Positions 45,550 through 53,181 of a stretch of 64,000 nt of DNA are shown here, piece after piece. The notes beneath the pieces were generated by a model. That model worked only from the letters and a program-made list of their open reading frames with translations, made no database searches and was not told the DNA's origin. A program made the translations under genes and the position numbers. Every line of letters starts with the position of its first letter. Position 1 is the first letter of the stretch. This DNA is from Candidatus Eiseniibacteriota bacterium (lineage in GTDB: Bacteria > Eisenbacteria > RBG-16-71-46 > CAIMUX01 > WJJG01). The DNA is taken from positions 1 through 64,000 of the forward strand of contig JAGMBO010000022.1 of the NCBI GenBank assembly GCA_023129715.1, given 5' to 3'.

Positions 45550-45909
45550 ATGGTGGCCATTGACCTGACCCGCATCGCCGAGGAGATCGAGCGGCTCGAG
45601 CGCCGTTGGGCTTCGCTCTATCGGGAAGTGCCGAGCGCCGAGCGCGCCGAGGTGCGCTGGACCGCCAGCGGCCGGACGCTGCGCTGGCATGTCTGTCTGG
45701 AGGATGTCGTCGAGCCCGACATCGACGTCGAGATCCTGCCGCGCGTCCTGGTCATCCGGGCCCGCCGCGACACTCACCCCGAGTCCCTCCTGCTAGCACT
45801 CCTGCCCGTCCCGTCCGACTTCGATGTCGAGCAGCCGCGCCTCTACTGGGAGTTCGGCTACCTCGAGGTCCGGCTCAGCCGGCGATCGGGAGGGGGCGCG
45901 CAGCAATGA
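45550..45909 (+). CDS. Small-Hsp-like (alpha-crystallin fold) protein
   Basis: The 119-residue protein has an N-terminal helix ([19 protein letters not shown]) followed by strands in alpha-crystallin order: [29 protein letters not shown], then [14 protein letters not shown] and [10 protein letters not shown]. The final GYLEV aligns with the GVL segment of Hsp20 chaperones. It lacks the C-terminal IxI tail, so oligomer assembly may differ. The ATG follows GAGGAGTCGTC. The stop region overlaps the dnaJ ATG, so both chaperones are translated together. Confidence 0.7.
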   Translation: MVAIDLTRIAEEIERLERRWASLYREVPSAERAEVRWTASGRTLRWHVCLEDVVEPDIDVEILPRVLVIRARRDTHPESLLLALLPVPSDFDVEQPRLYWEFGYLEVRLSRRSGGGAQQ

Positions 45910-46967
45910 GCAACTACTACGAAGTACTCGGCGTCTCCCCCGACGCTTCACCCGAGGAGATCAAGAAGGCCTACCGGCGCAAGGCGATCAAGTACCATCC
46001 CGACAAGAACCCTGACAGTCCCGACGCCGAGGAGCGCTTCAAGGATCTCTCCCAAGCCTTCGAAGTCCTCTCCAACCCCGCGAGGCGGCGCGAGTACGAC
46101 GCGGCACGAACAGGTAGGCGCGAGGGGCGCAGGGCGAGCGCCGGTCCCAGGCAGCCGTCGGAGGCGAAAAGCTGGTCGGTCGAGGATTTCCTGAGCCACT
46201 TCGGTGACATCTTCGGCAGCGATTTCGGTGAGAGTTTCCATCGCGCCCGCCCCCGCGGGCGGCCCGGCTTCGACATCGAGACAAGCCTCGACGTCGATTT
46301 CCGCGTCGCGGCGTTGGGCGGCAAGGTGCGTGTCGCCGTTTCCGGTGAGGCCTCGTGTCCGAGCTGCGACGGACGCGGCATGCAGGGTTCGGCCGCGGTC
46401 TGCCCCACGTGTGGCGGCAGCGGCCGCCGCACCCAGCGCACAGAGCGTCAAGGGCAGTTCTACAGTGTCACCCGCGCGTGTCCCACCTGCCAGGGCACAG
46501 GGATCGCACCCGGCGAGCAGTGCCCGGCCTGCCATGGCCGCGGCCTGACCGAACGGACTCGGCAGATCACGATCACGATTCCGGAAGGGACGGGTGACGG
46601 AACCACGCTGCGGCTCAGCGGCCAGGGAGGCGCCGGCACCGGCGGGGTTCCTGCGGGAGACCTGCTCGTTCGCATTCAGGTCCGGCCCGATCCGCGATTC
46701 CACCGCAAAGCCAACGACATCTACGCCGACGTCTCCGTTCCGGTCGCCACGGCCGCGCTGGGGGGTGAGGTGGCCGTGGAGACCCTCCATGGACGCGCGA
46801 AGCTGAAGATCCCACCGGGCAGTTCTTCGGGCAAGCAACTGCGCCTGAAGGGTCAGGGAATCCGGGGGGGAGACCATATCGCCCGCGTGCTCGTTGCTGT
46901 GCCGACCAGGCTCAGTAAGGAGCAGCGGGATCTGTTCGAACAGCTGGCCCGGCTCACCAGCGACTAA
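45906..46967 (+). CDS. dnaJ: DnaJ-type chaperone
   Basis: The 353-residue protein is a type I J-protein: J domain with HPD at 31-33 ([16 protein letters not shown]), a Gly/Phe-poor linker (about 70-130), then four zinc-binding CxxCxGxG motifs ([32 protein letters not shown]) and a C-terminal substrate-binding part ([33 protein letters not shown]). It activates Hsp70 ATPase and delivers clients. No dnaK or grpE is adjacent. The ATG overlaps the end of the small-Hsp-like gene by four bases, an unusual pairing. Confidence 0.94.
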   Translation: MSNYYEVLGVSPDASPEEIKKAYRRKAIKYHPDKNPDSPDAEERFKDLSQAFEVLSNPARRREYDAARTGRREGRRASAGPRQPSEAKSWSVEDFLSHFGDIFGSDFGESFHRARPRGRPGFDIETSLDVDFRVAALGGKVRVAVSGEASCPSCDGRGMQGSAAVCPTCGGSGRRTQRTERQGQFYSVTRACPTCQGTGIAPGEQCPACHGRGLTERTRQITITIPEGTGDGTTLRLSGQGGAGTGGVPAGDLLVRIQVRPDPRFHRKANDIYADVSVPVATAALGGEVAVETLHGRAKLKIPPGSSSGKQLRLKGQGIRGGDHIARVLVAVPTRLSKEQRDLFEQLARLTSD

Positions 46968-47031
46968 GTCGGGCGCTTCGTCTTTCCGGACTGCCCCGCA
47001 CGCGCGATATCGGCGAACTTGCGGAATCGGA

Positions 47032-47061
47032 TTGACTTCGGCCCCACCCCGCACCTAGCCT
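47032..47061 (+). promoter_or_regulatory. Candidate promoter in the gap before the barrel gene
   Basis: TTGACT (47032-47037) and TAGCCT (47056-47061) have an 18-base spacer in the 292-base gap after dnaJ. The implied leader is about 190 bases, long for a simple promoter. Confidence 0.3.
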
Positions 47062-47259
47062 GCCTCAGGAACGATTCGCGTTTCTGTGACGATCCGGTCT
47101 GCTCGGCGGCCCCAGTCGGAGACCGGTTGGCAAGCCACGGTGGCTGCCCCTGCCGCCTCCACTGTTCGATGGGCGGCATACTGGAGGGATTCCCAGGTCG
47201 TTCCCCAATCCATCCCTACCAGCAGGGGCCCCGGAGGCGCGTCTTTAGGGAGGCACACG

Positions 47260-48192
47260 ATGATCCCACGCTATGGCTGCTCGGCAGCACTACTCTGGCT
47301 GGCCTTGATGGTGCTCTCCAGCCCGAGTCTCGCCCAGATCGAGGACAACGTCCTCGGGCTCTCGGATGAGAACTTGGAAGGCTATCTCAGCCCACTCAAC
47401 ACGGGGCTATCGGGAACCATGAACTCCGCGATCTTCCGCACCGGCTTCGTGCCGCAGCAGCGGTTCGACCTCTCCGTCGGGCTCGCGGTGATGGCAGTGG
47501 GATTCGGTAGCGAAGACCAGACTTACCTGCCCACCGATCCCGACGGCTTCACCAGCCTCGAACCCACCAAGGTGCCGACGATCATCGGCGATCCCGCTGG
47601 GATGATCGTGGAGGGTGAAAGCGGACTCTCCCAGATCTACGCGGGCGGCTTCGATCTCGACGGTTTCGAGATCGCCGCGCCGCAGATCTCGCTGGGAACG
47701 GTGATGGGGACGCGGGCGACGCTCCGTTACATGGCCGCCGACCTCGGGGATGCGGAGCTGGGGGATTTCAGCTACTACGGAGTCGGCGCCCAGCATTCGA
47801 TCTCGCAGTGGTTCGACGATTTCCCCGTCGACCTCGCGGCCGGCTTCTTCTTCCAGGGCCTCACGATCGGGGATGGTGTCGTCGATGCGAGCACCCTGCA
47901 CCTGAACCTGACTGCCAGCCGCCAGTATGGGATCATTCAGCCGTACGTGGGCGTCGGCTACGACTCGAGTGAGCTGAGCGTCGACGCGGAGGATGAAGAC
48001 AATCCCGAGGAGTCGATCAGCGCAACCCTGGAGAAGCAGAACAACTTTCATCTGACGCTGGGAGCGATGGCGCGCCTCTCCTTCGTCGGTCTGTTCTTCG
48101 AATTCAACGCGGCTGCGGGCACGGGGTTCGCCCTGGGCTTGGACTTCGGAACCATAGGAGGCGCCAACTATGCGGTGGATGACACTATGTAA
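47260..48192 (+). CDS. Outer-membrane beta-barrel protein
   Basis: The 310-residue protein has a signal peptide (ALLWLALMVLSSPSLAQ) and an alternating-residue beta-barrel pattern (FDLSVGLAVMAVGFG, GTRATLRYMAADLGDAEL, IQPYVGVGYDSSEL). It opens with SPLNTGLSGTMNSAIFRTGF, a segment of uncharacterised barrel families; I suspect DUF6588 but cannot check. The ATG follows TAGGGAGGCACACG. Its last 23 bases overlap the next lipoprotein gene. Function unknown; cargo or adhesion roles are equally open. Confidence 0.75.
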   Translation: MIPRYGCSAALLWLALMVLSSPSLAQIEDNVLGLSDENLEGYLSPLNTGLSGTMNSAIFRTGFVPQQRFDLSVGLAVMAVGFGSEDQTYLPTDPDGFTSLEPTKVPTIIGDPAGMIVEGESGLSQIYAGGFDLDGFEIAAPQISLGTVMGTRATLRYMAADLGDAELGDFSYYGVGAQHSISQWFDDFPVDLAAGFFFQGLTIGDGVVDASTLHLNLTASRQYGIIQPYVGVGYDSSELSVDAEDEDNPEESISATLEKQNNFHLTLGAMARLSFVGLFFEFNAAAGTGFALGLDFGTIGGANYAVDDTM

Positions 48193-48802
48193 GCTCGGGG
48201 TCTTCGTCGCCCTCCTGGTTCTCCTGCAGGGCGCGAAGTGCCCCAATGTGCCCGAATTGAAAGACATCGAGATCACGGTCGTCGAGGCCGAGTACATCGA
48301 GTTCGAATTCCAGGCGCGGGGCGGGATCAATGCGCACAGCGCCGTTGAAACGATCGACATCGACGAGCTGCGTCAGGATCTTGAAGAGATGGATCTCGAT
48401 GTCTCGCAGATCGACACTATCCTGGTGAGTTCGATACTCTACGGCGTGACGGCGTACAACGAAGCGGTCAATGACCGCGAGATCGTCAATGGCGCTCTGA
48501 CCGTCACCCGTTTGGATACCGATGCCTCCGCCGTAATCTTCGATGACGTCAACGCCGTGGTCTACCCCTTGCTCGGCGCGCTGGTGCCGCCGCCGATCGA
48601 GCCCGACGGGGTTGATTTCTTGAACGAGCTCTTCGCCGACGTGCTCGCGGCGCTCAAAGGTAGCGGACCGTCCGAGTTCGAGGTCCAGGCCGAGGTCAGC
48701 GGAAACTCCGCTCCCGCGGGACGCGACACTAACTTCGACTGGCGCGCCCGGATCTACTACCAAGTCTCCGCACCGCTCGAGACGGAGACGATCGAATTCT
48801 AG
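48170..48802 (+). CDS. Lipoprotein coupled to the barrel gene
   Basis: The 210-residue product has a signal (LGVFVALLVLLQGAKC) with lipobox Cys24. The ATG lies inside the end of the barrel gene, after AGGAGGCGCCAACT, so translation is coupled. The mature protein is acidic with an SAVETIDIDELRQDLEEMDL helix and beta strands (GALTVTRLDTDASAVIF). No known family. Its coupling suggests that it works with the barrel, for example as a periplasmic or surface partner. Confidence 0.7.
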   Translation: MRWMTLCKLGVFVALLVLLQGAKCPNVPELKDIEITVVEAEYIEFEFQARGGINAHSAVETIDIDELRQDLEEMDLDVSQIDTILVSSILYGVTAYNEAVNDREIVNGALTVTRLDTDASAVIFDDVNAVVYPLLGALVPPPIEPDGVDFLNELFADVLAALKGSGPSEFEVQAEVSGNSAPAGRDTNFDWRARIYYQVSAPLETETIEF

Positions 48803-49393
48803 GCGCCGACGTGAGAACTCCCGCTCATCCCGGGGCAGATGCGCATTCGTCGCCCTCTGCCCCGGAGTCACGGGGGTGGCCGGCCACCGATCTCGCTCTC
48901 ACGATCCCTTTTCCCACCCGGTCGCTTGCGCCGCTTCACCCGAAGGCATCGGGTTCCATAACCGGACTTTCCCCAACATGTTACCGCCCGTGCAGGAGAT
49001 GCTCCATCGCTGCCGGAGGCGAACAGATGCCGTTGCTAATTGCCCCGGGGACGCCTATTCCTTGAAATCGAGCGCCCGCCACGGGCAACATAGGGATGAG
49101 AGGCTCGTAGAGGTATCATCGATGGACAGGCCCCAACCACGAGGAGGAAGATGATGAACGATCATGCACGCCGCTCTGCCCCGCGGCGACCGAATCCCTT
49201 CCTCGGCGGTTTGGGAACCTCCCGCGGCTAGGACCTCGTCGTCCGACACCACTTCACCCGCCGGATCTGGGATGAGTACGGCGGGTTTCCTCTGCCCCGG
49301 AATCCCGCCCCGCTCGCAACGGTCGCTTGCCCAGGCGCGTGTCTGACCTGAATCCAGTCACGAGACCGACAGAAGATAGCCAAGGATAGACCG
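48803..49393. other. Intergenic region with hairpin and small ORF
   Basis: This is a 591-base gap. CCGGGGCAGA (48830-48839) pairs perfectly with TCTGCCCCGG (48856-48865) across a 16-base loop, a terminator-like hairpin 27 bases after the upstream stop. A 26-codon ORF with a strong ribosome-binding site is listed separately. I see no other gene. Confidence 0.5.
49151..49231 (+). other. Possible 26-residue microprotein
   Basis: GAGGAGGAAG stands directly before ATGATG, opening a 26-codon Arg/Pro/Gly frame (MMNDHARRSAPRRPNPFLGG, then LGTSRG) that ends in TAG, 162 bases before the ABC exporter pair. The ribosome-binding site is strong, but the peptide matches nothing I know. Confidence 0.35.
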
Positions 49394-51391
49394 ATGACCT
49401 CTACCTATTACGAAGACGAGCCGACCGGAGACGGCGAGCGCGAACTCGACGCCCGGGCGGCCTTCCGGCGGCTGCTGCCCTTTCTGCGCGAGCACCGCCG
49501 GCCGCTCTTCGTCTGCCTGGCGCTGCTCACCGGGGCCACACTGCTGTCCCTCGCCTGGCCCTGGCTGATCCAACGGGCGATCGATGGCCCCATTCAGGGA
49601 CAGCTCGAACTGCCGGCGGCCGAGCGAGTGTTCGGGTCGCTGCTGCTGATCGGCTGTGCCGTCCTGCTCATCCAGGGCGCCACGCTGATCCTGCAGTACC
49701 TGCAGCGCGTCAAGCTGGAGCGGGTCGGGCAGAACATCATGCTGACCCTGAGGACCCGGCTCTTCGAGCACATCCTCGGCCTCGACATCTCCTTCTTCGA
49801 CAAGCATCCGGTCGGCCGACTGATGGCCCGCGTGGAATCGGACACCGAGTCGCTACGCTTGCTCTTCACCAACACGGTGGTGCTGGTCGTCGGTGACCTG
49901 CTGATGATGATCGGGATCTGGAGCGTGCTCTTCTACAAGCATCCGCGTCTAGCGGGAGCGATCTTCGTCTTCTTCCCGGTGATCGCCGTCTCGATCTGGA
50001 TCTTTCACAAACTGACGACGCACCGCTTCCTCGTAGTCCGTAGGCGCATGGCGGATGTGACCGCCTCCTTGACCGAGTTCATCCATGGGATCTCGATCGT
50101 CCAGATCTTCCACCGCGGCGACTACGCCCGCCGGCGGGTCTATCGTGCCAACGAGCGGAAGTTCAGCGAGGATGCCTACGTCAATATCGCCGTCTGCATC
50201 TTCTTCAACCTGCTCTTCCTGATCGAGTTCATCAAGATCGGCTTGGTCCTGCTGCTCGGCGGTCTGTGGCACGTCAGCCCCGGTGTGATCGTGCTCTTCA
50301 TCCTGCTCATCTGGAAGGAGTTCGATCCGATCGCGCGCACCGCTGATCAGCTCGGCAGCTTCCAGAAGGGCATCGCCGGCGCGCGGCGCATCTTCGCCCT
50401 GCTCGACGTCGCACCGACGCTGCATGAGCCGGAGGCTCCGCTGCGCTGGACCGGCCTGCGCGAGGGCATCCGCTTCGAGAACGTCTGGTTCTCCTATGCA
50501 AACGACGGCAACTGGGTGCTGCGCGATGTCAACTTCGAGATCCCAGCCGGTCGGCGAATCGCGCTCGCCGGCGTGACCGGCGGCGGGAAGAGCACGATCA
50601 TCAACCTGTTGCTGCGGCTCTACGATCCGCAGCGCGGCCGGATCTTGGTCGACGGTCTCGACATTCGCCGGATCCCGACCGCCGACCTGCGGCGCCGCTT
50701 CGCGCTCGTGCTCCAGGACATCCTGCTCTTCCCGGGCACCGTGGCGGAGAACATCAGCCTCGAGGCGCCCGAGATCACCGCGGAACAGCTCGCGGCCGCC
50801 GCGCAGACGGTGGATGCCGAGGCCTTCATCCGGAAGCTGCCGGAGGGCTACCAAGCGGAAGTCTCCGAGAAGGGGGCGAATCTCAGTCGCGGAGAGCGCC
50901 AGCTCCTCTCGTTTGCCCGGGCGCTGGTCGTCAATCCCGACCTGCTGATTCTCGACGAGGCAACCAGCTCCATCGATCCGGAGACCGAGCGCAGGATCCA
51001 AGTCTCGTTGAAACGCCTAATGGCGGGACGGACGTCGCTGGTCATCGCGCATCGTCTCTCGACGATCCTTGATGTCGACCAGATCCTGGTGTTGCGCGAC
51101 GGCGCGATCGTCGAGCGTGGAATCCATCGGGAGCTGCTGTTGAAGAACGGCTACTACGCGAAACTGTTCCAGCTGCAGTTCAGCCCGAGGAATGGCGAGC
51201 CCCCGGATTCCGGCGACCTCGAGCCGGCTGCAGCCGTGGCCGCTGCCGTCCCAGGCGACAGCGATAGGGCGACAGACAGGGTCGGAAGCAGAGGCGGAGG
51301 CGAGACACGGCACCCGGCCGGCGCCGAGAATCGCCGCGGTGACTGCGGACCACCCGACCAAGAGAAAGGAGCGCTGGGTCATGCGGGATAA
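49394..51391 (+). CDS. ABC exporter half-transporter, consensus Walker B
   Basis: The 665-residue protein has a six-helix exporter domain (about 30-320) and an ATPase domain: Walker A GVTGGGKST (about 393-401), signature LSRGERQ (about 497) and Walker B LLILDEATS with the catalytic glutamate, followed by IAHRLST. The signature departs from the LSGGQ consensus (Arg for Gly, Glu for Gln). The C-terminal 70 residues are a Glu/Gly/Arg-rich low-complexity tail. The ATPase resembles multidrug and lipid exporters. The next gene, a second half-transporter, overlaps its end by 11 bases, so the two form a heterodimer. Confidence 0.92.
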   Translation: MTSTYYEDEPTGDGERELDARAAFRRLLPFLREHRRPLFVCLALLTGATLLSLAWPWLIQRAIDGPIQGQLELPAAERVFGSLLLIGCAVLLIQGATLILQYLQRVKLERVGQNIMLTLRTRLFEHILGLDISFFDKHPVGRLMARVESDTESLRLLFTNTVVLVVGDLLMMIGIWSVLFYKHPRLAGAIFVFFPVIAVSIWIFHKLTTHRFLVVRRRMADVTASLTEFIHGISIVQIFHRGDYARRRVYRANERKFSEDAYVNIAVCIFFNLLFLIEFIKIGLVLLLGGLWHVSPGVIVLFILLIWKEFDPIARTADQLGSFQKGIAGARRIFALLDVAPTLHEPEAPLRWTGLREGIRFENVWFSYANDGNWVLRDVNFEIPAGRRIALAGVTGGGKSTIINLLLRLYDPQRGRILVDGLDIRRIPTADLRRRFALVLQDILLFPGTVAENISLEAPEITAEQLAAAAQTVDAEAFIRKLPEGYQAEVSEKGANLSRGERQLLSFARALVVNPDLLILDEATSSIDPETERRIQVSLKRLMAGRTSLVIAHRLSTILDVDQILVLRDGAIVERGIHRELLLKNGYYAKLFQLQFSPRNGEPPDSGDLEPAAAVAAAVPGDSDRATDRVGSRGGGETRHPAGAENRRGDCGPPDQEKGALGHAG

Positions 51392-53174
51392 GATCGCCTG
51401 GCTGTGGCGCTATTACCGCCATTACCTACATGTCGTCGCCCTGCTCTTGATCCTGACGCCGATCCACGCCCTGATCGCGGTCGCCGGACCGCGCATGGTC
51501 GGTTTTACGATCGACTTCATCAAGAGCGGCAAGGTGCCCGAGGATTGGCTCGCCCGCCAGGTGGTGGCGCTCGGCGGGGCGATCGATCTGCAGCCGACGG
51601 TCGCCTTCGCGCTCAGCTTCATGCTGCTCGGCGTGGTGGGCGCGATGCTCTATACCTACTTCCAGTCGTGGCGCGCCTGGATGAATGTGCGGCTCGAATG
51701 GCATTTCCGCCAGGAAGCCTTCGACCGTCTGACGAGCAAGGGCCCCGACTTCTTCGCTCGGTTCCGCACCGGTGACCTGGTGACCCGGATGACCGACGAT
51801 GTCGCCGAGAAGCTCTCCTGGTTCGCCTGCTCAGGCATCTTCCGGCTCTACGAGGCGCTGCTCGCGATCGCCTTCATCGTCGCGATGATGACGACGATCG
51901 ATCCGGTGCTGACGCTCTGGACGGCGGGACCCCTGCCGCTGCTGATCATCGTCTTCTTCCGCAGCTCCGCGCTGCTCGACCGGCGCTACGATCGCTTGCA
52001 GAAGCGTATCTCGGGTGTCAACGACATCATGGAAGCCTGCTTCTCCGGCATCCGGGTCATCCGCGCCTACGTCCGCGAGGGGACGCAACGGAAGAAGTTC
52101 GACGCGGCCTGCCGCGCGCGACGCGGCGCGGAGATCGACTCGGTCAAGGCGACCACCGTGATCGATTCGCTCTACAGCTACATCTGGCAGTTCGGCGTGG
52201 TGATCGTGCTCTTGGCCGGCGGCTACCGTGTGCTCTACGGCACCCTCTCGCTCGGGGAGATGGCCGCGTTCATCTACTACGTCGTCTGGCTCGTCTTCCC
52301 GATGTTCGACGTCGGACAGTTCCTGGTCAAGTCGCGCCAGTCGGCGGTCTCGATCAACCGGCTGACCGAGCTCGAAGACGTCCCTCCGATGGTCGTCGAC
52401 CATGGCCGGCGGCGGACGAACGGGGACTTCCACGGCGCGCTCGCCTTCGAAGACGTCGAGTTCGCCTTCCCCGGATCGAAGCGCAAAGTGCTCGATGGCG
52501 TCTCACTGGCCATCGCTCCGGGAGAGACGGTCGCCGTGGTCGGCAGGGTCGGGGCGGGCAAAAGCTGGCTGGTCAACCTGATTCCACGAATCGTCGACCC
52601 CACCGGCGGGCGGATCATCCTGGATGGGCACGACCTGCGCGAGTACCGGCTCGAGGATCTGCGACGCCATGTCGGCTACGTGCCGCAGGAGCCCGTACTC
52701 TTCAGCGACACGGTGCGCAACAACATCGTTTTCGGCCGCGACGACGTGACCCCCGAGCTGCTCGACTGGGCGCTCGAGGTCGCCCAGTTCCGCGACGAAG
52801 TGGATGGATTTCCGCAGGGCATCGACACCCCGATCGGAACCCGCGGCATGTCGATCTCGGGCGGCCAGAAGCAGCGTCTCGGGCTGGCACGGGCGCTGGT
52901 CGGGCGGCCGAGGATCCTGATTCTGGACGACTGCACCTCGGCGCTCGACTCACGCACCGAGGCGACTCTCTGGGAGCGCCTCCACGAGGTGTTGCCCGGA
53001 ATGACCGCGATTCTGATTACCCATCGTCCCGACTCCCTTCGGCGGGCCGATCGGATCTTTGTCATGCGGGATGGACGCGTGGTCGAGGAGGGCGGGCACG
53101 AGGATCTGATCGCCGGCCGCAGCGACTATGCCCGCATCTATCATCGCTCCGAGCTGGAAGCAGCGGTGCGTTGA
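51381..53174 (+). CDS. ABC exporter half-transporter with degenerate Walker B
   Basis: The 597-residue partner has a six-helix exporter domain and an ATPase with Walker A GRVGAGKSW (about 387-395), consensus signature ISGGQKQ (about 492) and Walker B ILILDDCTS, where Asp replaces the catalytic Glu; ITHRPDS follows. In heterodimeric exporters such as TM287/288 or BmrCD, one Walker B has Asp and the opposite signature is degenerate, exactly as seen with the upstream subunit. The ATG at 51381 follows AAAGGAGCGCTGGGTC. Cargo unknown; drugs, lipids or peptides are all possible. Confidence 0.92.
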   Translation: MRDKIAWLWRYYRHYLHVVALLLILTPIHALIAVAGPRMVGFTIDFIKSGKVPEDWLARQVVALGGAIDLQPTVAFALSFMLLGVVGAMLYTYFQSWRAWMNVRLEWHFRQEAFDRLTSKGPDFFARFRTGDLVTRMTDDVAEKLSWFACSGIFRLYEALLAIAFIVAMMTTIDPVLTLWTAGPLPLLIIVFFRSSALLDRRYDRLQKRISGVNDIMEACFSGIRVIRAYVREGTQRKKFDAACRARRGAEIDSVKATTVIDSLYSYIWQFGVVIVLLAGGYRVLYGTLSLGEMAAFIYYVVWLVFPMFDVGQFLVKSRQSAVSINRLTELEDVPPMVVDHGRRRTNGDFHGALAFEDVEFAFPGSKRKVLDGVSLAIAPGETVAVVGRVGAGKSWLVNLIPRIVDPTGGRIILDGHDLREYRLEDLRRHVGYVPQEPVLFSDTVRNNIVFGRDDVTPELLDWALEVAQFRDEVDGFPQGIDTPIGTRGMSISGGQKQRLGLARALVGRPRILILDDCTSALDSRTEATLWERLHEVLPGMTAILITHRPDSLRRADRIFVMRDGRVVEEGGHEDLIAGRSDYARIYHRSELEAAVR

Positions 53175-53181
53175 GACAGAA

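Noticed and set aside
49394-51391. First ABC subunit as a peptidase-containing bacteriocin exporter
   Set aside because: There is no N-terminal C39 peptidase domain; the protein starts directly with the exporter helices.
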